Shown in pieces: positions 1 through 6,035 of a stretch of DNA of 10,894 nucleotides (the first letter of the stretch is position 1; each line of letters begins with the position of its first letter). The notes below the pieces were generated by a model that worked only from the letters and a program-made list of their open reading frames with translations, did not search any database and had not been told where the DNA came from. The DNA is from Sporomusaceae bacterium (GTDB lineage: Bacteria > Bacillota_C > Negativicutes > Sporomusales_B > UBA7701): NCBI GenBank assembly GCA_022839045.1, contig JALHDI010000157.1, positions 1-10,894 on the forward strand, in the 5' to 3' direction. The translations under genes and the position numbers were made by a program.

Positions 1-112
1 CGTGAACGAGTACCTTCCCGAAAACTATCCCGCTTATCAAGGATATAAGTATCAAAGCTGGAATTGCTTCCCGCGCCGCTTCTGCCTGCCGCGGCCTTGC
101 ACCCCCGTATAG
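1..112 (+). CDS. C-terminal end of an unrecognised protein (5' truncated)
   Basis: An open frame enters from the left edge (codons in phase with position 2) and stops at TAG 110-112, giving about 36 residues. The tail is rich in Tyr, Pro and Arg and has three cysteines, ending in FCLPRPCTPV. I do not recognise the family. Such short Cys/Pro/Tyr-rich ends occur in small surface or spore-coat proteins, but that is only an analogy. Support for it being coding is the AT-richer, normal-looking codon use up to the stop and the hairpin that follows at 137-161. A non-coding reading is possible because the frame is short. Confidence 0.4.
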   Translation, partial: VNEYLPENYPAYQGYKYQSWNCFPRRFCLPRPCTPV

Positions 113-136
113 CGAGGCCGCCTATCATCATCCTCC

Positions 137-161
137 GGAGCCCGGCACGCCGCCGGGCTCC
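137..161 (+). terminator. GC-rich hairpin, possible weak terminator
   Basis: A perfect 10-bp inverted repeat (GGAGCCCGGC at 137-146, GCCGGGCTCC at 152-161) with a 5-nt loop lies 24 nt after the stop of the upstream frame. No U-run follows, only TTCGTCG, so it would be a poor intrinsic terminator. It may instead stabilise the 3' end of the upstream transcript. Confidence 0.45.
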
Positions 162-263
162 TTCGTCGCCGCGGGCGAAATCATACCCGCCGGCCGGCCG
201 GCATATGCTTCCTTATGAAGAACCGGCCGCCCGCCGCGGCCGAATCCGCGGGGAGGGCCGACC

Positions 264-962
264 ATGAAGCGCAGAAAATCGTGGGGAATATTTCTTGCCT
301 TCGGGGTGCTCGTCGCCGTGTTGACTGCCAGCCACGCCCTCCAGGACTATAGCCGGGCGATCCGAAAAGTGCCGACAAGCCACAAAATCATCGCCCTCAC
401 CTTCGACGACGGGCCGCATCCGTTCACCACCCAGGCGCTGCTGGCGGTCCTGTCCGCCAAAAACGCCCGGGCCACCTTCTTTCTCCTCGGCGAAAACGCC
501 GCCAAATACCCCGGCCTGGTCAAAGAGATCGCCGCCGGCGGCCAGGAAATCGCCAGCCACGGCTACCGCCACAAGTTCCCCAACAAACAGCCCCGCGAAG
601 AACTGTTCGCCGACCTGGCCCGTTTCGAAGCGGCCGTCGCCGCCGTCGGAGCGCGGCCCACCATCTTCAGGCCGCCGGGCGGCGGCTATAACGACCTCCT
701 CGTCAGCGACCTAGCCGCGCGGGGCTACACCACCGTCCTCTGGTCGATCGACCCCCACGACTGGGCGCGGCGCAGCGCGGCGCAAATCGCCGCCGCCGTC
801 GTCCGCAAGGCAGCCCCCGGGGGCATCGTCCTCCTCCACGAAGGCGAATGCGCCATCAACACCCCCGCCGCCGTCGCCGCCGTCATCGACCGCCTGCACG
901 GGGAAGGATACGAATTCGTTACAGTGGGGGAACTGCTCCAATACTACGAGGTAAGACCGTAA
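264..962 (+). CDS. Membrane-anchored polysaccharide deacetylase (NodB/CE4 family)
   Basis: 232 residues. An N-terminal hydrophobic segment (about residues 7-22, after MKRRKS) acts as signal or membrane anchor, so the catalytic domain should lie outside the cytoplasmic membrane. The five CE4 motifs are visible: TFDDGPH (residues 46-52, metal-binding/catalytic Asp48-Asp49), SHGYRH (His99 and His103 as metal ligands), RPPGGGYN (136-143), WSIDPHDW (160-167) and IVLLHEG (188-194, His192). The family removes N-acetyl groups from GlcNAc or MurNAc in peptidoglycan, chitin or related polymers. Peptidoglycan is the likely substrate given the carboxypeptidase next door. The start at 264 follows a GGGAGGG ribosome site at 251-257. 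The exact subfamily (PdaA-like, PgdA-like or other) cannot be fixed from sequence alone. Confidence 0.92.
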   Translation: MKRRKSWGIFLAFGVLVAVLTASHALQDYSRAIRKVPTSHKIIALTFDDGPHPFTTQALLAVLSAKNARATFFLLGENAAKYPGLVKEIAAGGQEIASHGYRHKFPNKQPREELFADLARFEAAVAAVGARPTIFRPPGGGYNDLLVSDLAARGYTTVLWSIDPHDWARRSAAQIAAAVVRKAAPGGIVLLHEGECAINTPAAVAAVIDRLHGEGYEFVTVGELLQYYEVRP

Positions 963-1097
963 CCACGCCCGATAAGACCAATAATACAGTCACTTTACGA
1001 TAAAATTATTTGTCGATAATCTTGCAGGAAATGTCATTCCCTGTACGAATATTATTGTTAACTAACCCGCCGCCCAACACCCCGGGCCTACATAAGT
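963..1097 (+). promoter_or_regulatory. AT-rich intergenic segment, likely promoter of the carboxypeptidase gene
   Basis: This 135-nt stretch is far more AT-rich than its surroundings, which fits a promoter region. The best pair I see is TTTACG (994-999) and GATAAT (1015-1020), but the 15-nt spacer is short for a vegetative promoter. A further AT block (1048-1062) could serve an alternative sigma factor. No clear hairpin terminator for the deacetylase gene was seen, so read-through is possible. Confidence 0.3.
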
Positions 1098-1109
1098 GGA
1101 GGTAGTTCA

Positions 1110-1925
1110 ATGCGCCGCCGTATCGCGCCACTTGTCCTGATACTCGTGTTTCTCTGGCAGACCGTCGTTCTGGCCGCGCCGCCGGCCCCCAAGGTCGACG
1201 CCGAAGCGGCCGTCCTCATGGTCGCCAGCACAAAAAGGATCCTTTACGCCATCAACCCCGACGCTATCATGTACCCGGCCAGCACCACCAAAATCATGAC
1301 CGCCCTCGTCGCCCTCGAACGGGGCAAACCCGATTCCGTCGTCACCGTCAGCGGCAGCGCCGCGGGCTGCGAAGGCTCCAGCCTGGAGCTCAAGGCCGGC
1401 GACCGCCTGAATCTCCGCGACCTCCTCTACGGCATGATGCTCGTATCCGGCAACGACGCCGCCGAAGCCGTCGCCGAACACATCGCCGGCTCGGTGCCGG
1501 CTTTCGTCGACCTGATGAACGCCAGGACCGAAAAGATGGGCCTGATCAACACCCACTTCGCCAACCCCCACGGCCTGCCCGACCCCAATAACCACTACAG
1601 CTCCGCCAGAGACCTGGCCCTCATAACCGCCCAGGCCCTGCAGCACCCCGACTTCGCCAGGATCGTCGCCACCCGCGAATACGCCGTCCCCTTCAAAAAC
1701 CGCGCCCCCGTGCGCGCCAGCAACACCAACAAATTCCTCAAAACCTACCCCGGGGCCAGCGGCGTCAAAACAGGGTACACCCAGGCGGCCGGCGACTGTC
1801 TGGTGGCCTCGGCCAGGCGCGGCGGCGTCCAGCTCGTCGTCGTTCTGCTCAATGATGACGAAAGGTGGGCGGATGCCGCGAAGCTCCTCGACTACGGCTT
1901 CGCCATTACTGCCCCCGGCCGTTGA
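1110..1925 (+). CDS. D-alanyl-D-alanine carboxypeptidase (serine-type, S11 family), short form
   Basis: 271 residues. A signal peptide (about residues 1-23, MRRR then a hydrophobic stretch ending VVLAA) directs export. The penicillin-binding catalytic set is complete: STTK (Ser58-Lys61) in PASTTKIMTAL, SGN (113-115) and KTG (220-222). The family trims the terminal D-Ala from peptidoglycan pentapeptides, limiting cross-linking. It is DacF/DacB-like in the catalytic domain but ends at LLDYGFAITAPGR, right after that domain. It lacks the C-terminal PBP5_C beta domain and amphipathic membrane helix of full-length members (about 380 residues or more). GGAGGT at 1098-1103 supports the ATG at 1110. 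The stop TGA (1923-1925) abuts an intergenic repeat element, so the short end may be natural or may result from that insertion. Confidence 0.93.
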   Translation: MRRRIAPLVLILVFLWQTVVLAAPPAPKVDAEAAVLMVASTKRILYAINPDAIMYPASTTKIMTALVALERGKPDSVVTVSGSAAGCEGSSLELKAGDRLNLRDLLYGMMLVSGNDAAEAVAEHIAGSVPAFVDLMNARTEKMGLINTHFANPHGLPDPNNHYSSARDLALITAQALQHPDFARIVATREYAVPFKNRAPVRASNTNKFLKTYPGASGVKTGYTQAAGDCLVASARRGGVQLVVVLLNDDERWADAAKLLDYGFAITAPGR

Positions 1926-2033
1926 TAAGCGCCCATCTGCTGTGTTGCTCCTCGGATGGCCCACTCGACGTACGCAACCAAGTACGCCGTCGTGGGCCAT
2001 CCTCCGGTGCGCCTTGCATCTGGGCACTTCTGA
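1924..2033 (+). repeat. Intergenic repeat family, copy A (forward)
   Basis: Copy A shares with copies B and C a left block (ATAAG, then CCATCTGC and a TTGCTCCTC box), a core built from two GTACG half-sites around ACCAA, and a right block CCGGTGCGCCTTGCATCTGG (2004-2023). Inside it an 11-bp inverted repeat (GGATGGCCCAC at 1954-1964, GTGGGCCATCC at 1992-2002) would form a long imperfect hairpin. No coding potential was seen. The left edge overlaps the stop codon of the carboxypeptidase gene. Confidence 0.75.
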
Positions 2034-2063
2034 ACGGCCTCCAGCTTTATAAAAATTATAACT

Positions 2064-2089
2064 GCGGGCGGTGTAAATCGCCCGCTTTT
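2064..2089 (+). terminator. Rho-independent terminator behind the carboxypeptidase gene
   Basis: A 7-bp perfect stem, GCGGGCG (2064-2070) with CGCCCGC (2079-2085), has an 8-nt loop and is followed by TTTT (2086-2089). It separates the cell-wall genes upstream from the sugar-salvage block downstream. The salvage block therefore probably starts from its own promoter between about 2090 and 2170, although no clear -35/-10 pair stands out there. Confidence 0.65.
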
Positions 2090-2184
2090 CGTCTGCCAAT
2101 TATTACTTTGCCGGCGACAAAAAGGAAACGGCTCGACTAATGTCAAATAATGTGGAAAAAGCACGCGGAAGGGTGGGGGAGAGG

Positions 2185-3099
2185 ATGCGCTGGCTAATCG
2201 GCATCGACGGCGGCGGCACGAAAACGGTCGCCTGCGCCGCCGACCTGTCCGGCCGCCTGCTGGCCCGGGCGGAAAAAGGCGCCGCCAACTACCATGTCAT
2301 CGGCCTGCCCGCCTTCGCCGCCCTCGTCGCCGGCCTCGTCGACGAACTGGCCGGCGACGCCGGCCTCGACCGGGCCGCTCTTGCCCTCGTCAGCCTCGGC
2401 CTGGCCGGCGCCGACCGCGACCGCGACCGAGACCTCCTCCGCGGCGCCCTGGCCGGCCTCGGCTGCCCCTGCCTGGTAAACAGTGACGCCCGCATCGCCC
2501 TCGCCGCCGGCTTGGGGGACAGGGGAGCGGGCATCGTCCTCATCGCCGGCACCGGCTCCATCGCCTACGGGCGGACGCGCCGCGGCGAAATCATCCGCGC
2601 CGGCGGCTGGGGACACCTCGTCAGCGACGAAGGCAGCGGCTACGACATCGGCCGCCAGGCCATCGCCCGCGGCTTGAAAGCCGCCGAAGGGCGCGACATC
2701 CCCTCGCCCCTCCTCGGCCGGATCATCGCCCGCCTCGGCGTGGCCGACATCGCCGGCCTCATCGCCTTCGTATACGATCCCGCCACCGCCAAGGCCGACA
2801 TCGCGGCCCTCGCCGCCACGGTGGCAGCCGCCGCCGACGAAGGCGACGCGCTGGCCGCCGCCATCCTCGCCGACGCCGCCGTCGAGCTCGCCGGCCTCGT
2901 CGCATCGGTCGTCGCCCGCGGCTTCTCCGGACCCGCGCCGGTGCCTGTCGCCGCCTACGGTGGCCTGCTGCTCGCCAGCCCCGTCCTCCGGCGGCGCCTC
3001 GCCGCCCTGCTCGCCGGCCAGGCCGAGCTTCTCCCCCCGGGGCCTGAGCCGGTTATGGGAGCCCTAAAAATTGGATATGACTATCTTAACACTGTGTAA
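2185..3099 (+). CDS. murK: MurNAc/GlcNAc kinase, BadF/BadG-type ATPase family (MurK-like)
   Basis: 304 residues from the ATG at 2185. It is an ASKHA-fold sugar kinase of the BadF/BadG/BcrA/BcrD-NagK group. Visible are the phosphate-1 loop GIDGGGTKT (residues 6-14), NSDA (99-102), IAGTGSIAYG (120-129) and GGWGHLVSDEGSGYDIG (140-156). Members phosphorylate GlcNAc at C6; Clostridium acetobutylicum MurK, of this family, acts on both MurNAc and GlcNAc. Lying directly before murQ, this protein most likely supplies MurNAc-6-P in the cytoplasm. The symbol is given on that context; a pure GlcNAc kinase remains possible. An in-frame ATG at 2140 would add 15 residues, but 2185 has the G-rich ribosome site right before it and puts the phosphate loop at its usual N-terminal position. 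Confidence 0.85.
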   Translation: MRWLIGIDGGGTKTVACAADLSGRLLARAEKGAANYHVIGLPAFAALVAGLVDELAGDAGLDRAALALVSLGLAGADRDRDRDLLRGALAGLGCPCLVNSDARIALAAGLGDRGAGIVLIAGTGSIAYGRTRRGEIIRAGGWGHLVSDEGSGYDIGRQAIARGLKAAEGRDIPSPLLGRIIARLGVADIAGLIAFVYDPATAKADIAALAATVAAAADEGDALAAAILADAAVELAGLVASVVARGFSGPAPVPVAAYGGLLLASPVLRRRLAALLAGQAELLPPGPEPVMGALKIGYDYLNTV

Positions 3100-3106
3100 G
3101 ACGGTG

Positions 3107-3272
3107 CTATAAAGTCCATCTGCGGCGCACCCGCAAGGGGCAGGCCGCAGTTCTAGGCGCTGAAGCGCCAAGAACTTGCGCACTTGTTCCTCGGCGGTCT
3201 TGCTCGGCGTACATAACCAAGTACGCTGTCGCGGCGCCGCCTCCGGTACGCCTTGCATCTGGAGCTTTCTAG
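3107..3272 (+). repeat. Intergenic repeat family, copy B (forward, long form)
   Basis: It begins 8 nt after the murK stop with TATAAAGTCCATCTGC and ends CCTTGCATCTGGAGCTTTCT. Copy B has an extra left hairpin absent from copy A: AGTTCTAGGCGC (3149-3160) and GCGCCAAGAACT (3165-3176), 12-bp arms with one mismatch and a TGAA loop. The core GGCGTAC (3206-3212), ATAACCAA, GTACGC (3221-3226) forms a second hairpin, flanked by GGCGG and CCGCC. The right block CCGGTACGCCTTGCATCTGG is at 3243-3262. It fills nearly all of the murK-murQ gap and carries no gene. Confidence 0.8.
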
Positions 3273-3308
3273 CACCTGTTGATAGATACTCCGTCAAGAG
3301 GTACATAT

Positions 3309-4208
3309 ATGAATTTCAACTTCGACGCCATCCTCACCGAGCAGCCCAACCCCGCCACCGCCGACATCGACCGCCGCTCCACCGCCGACATCCTCCGCCT
3401 GATGAACGGCGAGGACAAAACCGTCGCCTTTGCGGTCGAAAAAGAACTGCCGGCCATCGCCGCCGCCGTCGACGCCATCGTCGCCGCCCTGAAAAACGGC
3501 GGCCGGCTGGTCTACATCGGCGCCGGCACCAGCGGGCGGCTGGGCGTCCTCGACGCCGCCGAATGCCCGCCCACCTTCGGCACCGACCCCGGCATGGTCG
3601 TCGGCCTCATCGCCGGCGGCGACACCGCCCTCACCCGGGCGGCCGAAGGGGCGGAAGACGACGCCGGCGCAGCCGTCGGCCAGCTCCGCCAGATAGACTT
3701 CTCCGCCGCCGACATCCTCGTCGGCATCGCCGCCAGCGGCCGTACCCCCTACGTCGTCGCCGCCCTCGAATACGCCAACAGGCTCGGCGCCTTCACCGTC
3801 GCCGTCAGCTCCAGCCCCGGCGCGGCGGTCGCCGGCGCGGCCCGCCTGGCCATAACCCCCCTCGTCGGCCCCGAAGCCATCGCCGGCTCCACCCGTCTCA
3901 AAGCCGGCACCGCCGCCAAGATGGTCCTCAACATGCTCACCACCGCCGCCATGATCCGGCTGGGCAAAGTCTACGGCAACCGCATGGTCGACCTTAAGCC
4001 CACCAACGTCAAGCTGTGGGAGCGGGCCAAACGCATCGTCGCCGAAGCCGCCGGCGTTTCCCGAAAAGAGGCCGAGGAAGCTCTCAACCTCTGCGGCCGT
4101 AGCGCCAAAACCGCCATCGTCATGCTCAGGGCCGGCTGCACCGCCGAAGAAGCGGAGCGACGGCTGGCCGCGGCCGACGGATTTGTATCGAAAGCTATAA
4201 ATAAATAA
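3309..4208 (+). CDS. murQ: N-acetylmuramic acid 6-phosphate etherase
   Basis: 299 residues, matching E. coli MurQ in length. The enzyme cleaves the lactyl ether of MurNAc-6-P to give GlcNAc-6-P and D-lactate in the cytoplasm. The SIS-fold signature YIGAGTSGRLGVLDAAECPP (residues 69-88) is present with the conserved Glu85. IAGGDTALTRAAEGAEDD (101-118) carries the second acidic site (Glu113 or Glu116), and GIAASGRTPYV is the second phosphosugar-binding loop. A C-terminal helical region with RLKAGTAAKMVLNMLTTAAM is also typical. The ATG at 3309 has AGAGGT at 3297-3302. A TTG at 3279 would extend the frame by 10 residues, but it has no better ribosome site and sits just outside the repeat. It probably shares a transcript with murK despite the 209-nt gap. 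Confidence 0.97.
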   Translation: MNFNFDAILTEQPNPATADIDRRSTADILRLMNGEDKTVAFAVEKELPAIAAAVDAIVAALKNGGRLVYIGAGTSGRLGVLDAAECPPTFGTDPGMVVGLIAGGDTALTRAAEGAEDDAGAAVGQLRQIDFSAADILVGIAASGRTPYVVAALEYANRLGAFTVAVSSSPGAAVAGAARLAITPLVGPEAIAGSTRLKAGTAAKMVLNMLTTAAMIRLGKVYGNRMVDLKPTNVKLWERAKRIVAEAAGVSRKEAEEALNLCGRSAKTAIVMLRAGCTAEEAERRLAAADGFVSKAINK

Positions 4209-4296
4209 AATTTAAAAATGAAATGTGCGAGGCTGCCTAGAAGGCTCCAGATGCAAGGCGCACCGGATAAGCAGACACACAACGCTTTAGCGTTGA

Positions 4297-4310
4297 TGTG
4301 ATCGCTTATA
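4297..4310 (+). promoter_or_regulatory. cre-like sequence 1 (possible CcpA site)
   Basis: TGTGATCGCTTATA matches the catabolite-responsive element consensus TGWNANCGNTNWCA at all fixed positions except the 13th (T instead of C). It lies upstream of the PTS genes. The operon also encodes an HPr with Ser46, the CcpA co-repressor site when phosphorylated. The match may be accidental. Confidence 0.3.
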
Positions 4311-4343
4311 CCCGGAAGGGTGCGAGCGCGCCGCGACGCGTAC

Positions 4344-4357
4344 TGTGATCGCTTATA
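4344..4357 (+). promoter_or_regulatory. cre-like sequence 2 (possible CcpA site)
   Basis: This is the same 14-nt sequence repeated 47 nt downstream by the tandem duplication. Two sites 47 bp apart (about 4.5 helical turns) would not sit on exactly the same DNA face. The status is as uncertain as for the first copy. Confidence 0.28.
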
Positions 4358-4465
4358 CCCGGAAGGGTGCGAGCGCGCCGCGACGCGTACTCGGACGTAC
4401 GCTAGCCAGCGCTCTGAGGAGCAACGTAGCAGATGGACCTTATAGGCAGCCTCCCCGGAGGAAAA

Positions 4466-4771
4466 ATGAAAATATTATTAGTCTGCTCCGGCGGCATGTC
4501 CACCGCCCTCATCGTCAAAGCCATCGAACAGCAGGCCGCCAAGACCGGTCGCGCCCTCACCGTCAAATCGGTCGGCAGCGGCGAATTCGCCGACACCGTC
4601 AAAGGCGGCTGGGACATCGCCCTCGTCGCCCCCCAGGTCCGCCACCGCCTCGCCGAATTCCAGGCCGCCGCCGCCGAGGCCGGCGTGCCCGTGGCCCTCA
4701 TCCCGCCCCAGGGATATAGCCCATTAGGCGGAGCCGTGATTCTGGGTGAAGTCGACAAGATTTTAGGCTAG
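4466..4771 (+). CDS. PTS EIIB component, lactose/cellobiose/chitobiose family
   Basis: 101 residues from the ATG at 4466; ChbB-like proteins are about 100-106. It opens MKILLVCSGGMST, where Cys7 is the residue phosphorylated by EIIA and CSGGMST is the phosphate-binding loop of the Lac-family IIB fold. The protein is cytosolic or membrane-associated and passes phosphate from IIA to the sugar in IIC. An upstream in-frame ATG at 4433 lies inside the repeat element and would add 11 residues. The ATG at 4466 is preferred because a CGGAGGAAAA ribosome site precedes it and it gives the standard N-terminus. The gene is followed after 13 nt by the IIC gene. The sequence does not tell chitobiose, cellobiose and other disaccharides apart; context suggests an amino sugar. 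Confidence 0.95.
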   Translation: MKILLVCSGGMSTALIVKAIEQQAAKTGRALTVKSVGSGEFADTVKGGWDIALVAPQVRHRLAEFQAAAAEAGVPVALIPPQGYSPLGGAVILGEVDKILG

Positions 4772-4784
4772 CACAGGAGGGCCC

Positions 4785-6035
4785 ATGGACAAAATCTTCG
4801 CCTGGCTCGACCGCAACCTCATCCCCTTCATGACCAGGCTCTCCGAACAGCGGCACCTCAGGGCCGTGCGCGACGGCATCATCTCCACCATCCCCCTCAT
4901 CATCATCGGCAGCTTCTTCCTCATCATCGCCTTCCCGCCCGTGCCCGCCCTCGCCGCCCTCGTCAAGCCCTACACCGCCAATATCCTGCTGCCCTTCCGC
5001 CTCACCATGGGTCTCATGGCCCTCTACGCCGCCCACTCCATCGGCTACCACCTCGCCCGCTCCTACAAACTCGACGGCGTCGCCGGCGGCACCCTCGCCC
5101 TCGCCGCCTTCCTCCTCACCAGCCTGCCGGTAACCATCGAAGGCAAGGGCCTCGCCCTCCTCATGGAAAACCTCGGCGGCGGCGGCATGTTCGTCGCCAT
5201 CATCATGGCCGTCGTCGCCGTCGAAATCCTCCGCTTCGCCAAAGAGAAAAAGATCACCATCCGCATGCCCGAAGGCGTCCCCGACTCGGTCGCCCGCTCC
5301 TTCGAAGCCCTCGTCCCGGCCGGCATCATCATCCCCCTCGTCTGGGGCGTCCGCCACCTCGCCGGCTTCGACATCCAGCACGCCGTCACCCAGCTCTTCA
5401 CCCCGCTCGTCACCGCCGGCAACACCCTCGCCGGCGTCCTTGTCCCCATCATCCTCATCAGCCTCCTGTGGGCCACCGGCATCCACGGCGACTCGGTCGT
5501 CGGCACCGTCGCCCGGCCGATGTGGCTAGTCCTCCTCGACCAGAACATCGCCGCCGCCGCCGCCGGCCAGCCCCTGCCCAACATCGCCCCCGAGCCCTTC
5601 TTCCAGTGGTTCGTCTTCATCGGCGGCTCCGGGGCCACCATCGGCCTCGTCTGCCTGATGCTGGTCTCCAAATCCGCCTACCTGCGCGGCGTCGGCAAGG
5701 CCGCCTTCCTGCCCGGAGTCTGCAACATCAACGAACCCATCATATTCGGCGCCCCCATCATGCTCAACCCGCTCCTCTTCGTCCCCTTCCTCGTCGGGCC
5801 GATGCTCATGGGCGTCATCACCTGGTTCGCCATGCAGTTCGGCCTGGTTTCCAAGCCTTTCATCCTCGTCCCCTGGACGCTGCCCGCCCCCATCGGCGCC
5901 TACCTCGCCACCGGCGGCGATTGGCGGGCCATCGTGCTCGTCGTCATCAACATCGCCATCGCCACCGTCATCTACTACCCCTTCCTCAAAGCCTATGAAC
6001 GCAAACTGCTGAAAGAGCAGGAGGACAGCCAATGA
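4785..6035 (+). CDS. PTS EIIC permease, lactose/cellobiose/chitobiose family (CelB/ChbC type)
   Basis: 416 residues, an integral membrane protein with roughly 8-10 hydrophobic segments. It forms the sugar channel of the PTS permease and releases the sugar phosphorylated at C6 into the cytoplasm. Two family hallmarks are visible: the GIHGDSV loop with His234, and CNINEPIIFGAPIMLNP with Glu317. They match in type and spacing the His and Glu that hold the sugar in the solved ChbC structure. The start has AGGAGG (4775-4780). The gene is somewhat shorter than E. coli ChbC (about 450). Its stop overlaps the IIA start by ATGA (6032-6035), implying translational coupling. The substrate is uncertain: the mur genes around it point to a GlcNAc- or MurNAc-containing disaccharide. 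Confidence 0.95.
   Translation: MDKIFAWLDRNLIPFMTRLSEQRHLRAVRDGIISTIPLIIIGSFFLIIAFPPVPALAALVKPYTANILLPFRLTMGLMALYAAHSIGYHLARSYKLDGVAGGTLALAAFLLTSLPVTIEGKGLALLMENLGGGGMFVAIIMAVVAVEILRFAKEKKITIRMPEGVPDSVARSFEALVPAGIIIPLVWGVRHLAGFDIQHAVTQLFTPLVTAGNTLAGVLVPIILISLLWATGIHGDSVVGTVARPMWLVLLDQNIAAAAAGQPLPNIAPEPFFQWFVFIGGSGATIGLVCLMLVSKSAYLRGVGKAAFLPGVCNINEPIIFGAPIMLNPLLFVPFLVGPMLMGVITWFAMQFGLVSKPFILVPWTLPAPIGAYLATGGDWRAIVLVVINIAIATVIYYPFLKAYERKLLKEQEDSQ

Larger units (their letters stand above)
4297..4390. repeat. Exact 47-bp tandem duplication inside repeat copy C
   Basis: Unit 1 spans 4297-4343 and unit 2 spans 4344-4390; the two are identical at every base. Each begins TGTGATCGCTTATACCCGG and ends CGCGACGCGTAC. 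The absence of any difference suggests a recent duplication or active maintenance (slippage or recombination), and copy number could vary between strains. Confidence 0.95.
4238..4446 (-). repeat. Intergenic repeat family, copy C (inverted)
   Basis: On the + strand it starts CTAGAAGGCTCCAGATGC and ends GCAGATGGACCTTATAGG, the reverse complement of the ends of copy B. The right block (4247-4266) and the TTGCTCCTC box (complement of 4416-4425) both match copy A. The inner core keeps two GTACG half-sites (around 4386-4402) but has gained a tandem duplication and a small hairpin (AACGCTTTAGCGTT, 4281-4294). It fills most of the murQ-IIB gap and contains an ATG at 4433 that is in frame with the IIB gene but is an unlikely start. 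Confidence 0.78.

Noticed and set aside
64..267. + frame of 67 codons between the left edge and the deacetylase
   Set aside because: It passes through the hairpin at 137-161, has Ala/Pro/Arg low complexity, no ribosome site, and overlaps the better supported truncated frame.
1107..2099. Antisense frame (330 codons) opposite the carboxypeptidase and repeat copy A
   Set aside because: It is a mirror of the high-GC codon pattern, and part of it would be encoded by the repeat and the terminator.
2505..2535. Possible second G-quadruplex in murK (GGGGG, GGGG, GGG)
   Set aside because: Only three adequate G-runs are present on that strand; a fourth within loop distance is missing.
3176..3997. Second + frame over murQ encoding an Arg/His-rich protein
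   Set aside because: It is the frameshifted reading of GCC-rich murQ codons, starts inside repeat copy B, and murQ itself is unmistakable.
1924..4446. CRISPR-like interpretation of the spaced repeats
   Set aside because: The copies are about 110-210 nt, diverged, about 1 kb apart, separated by genes and partly inverted, with no regular spacers and no cas genes.
4345..4719. + frame starting in the tandem repeat and running over EIIB
   Set aside because: It has an Arg/Pro-rich composition from the wrong phase of the EIIB gene; no ribosome site.
4698..5486. Antisense frame (262 codons) opposite EIIB/EIIC
   Set aside because: It is a Glu/Asp/Gly-rich string, the complement of hydrophobic Leu/Ile/Val codons of the permease; not a protein family I can name.
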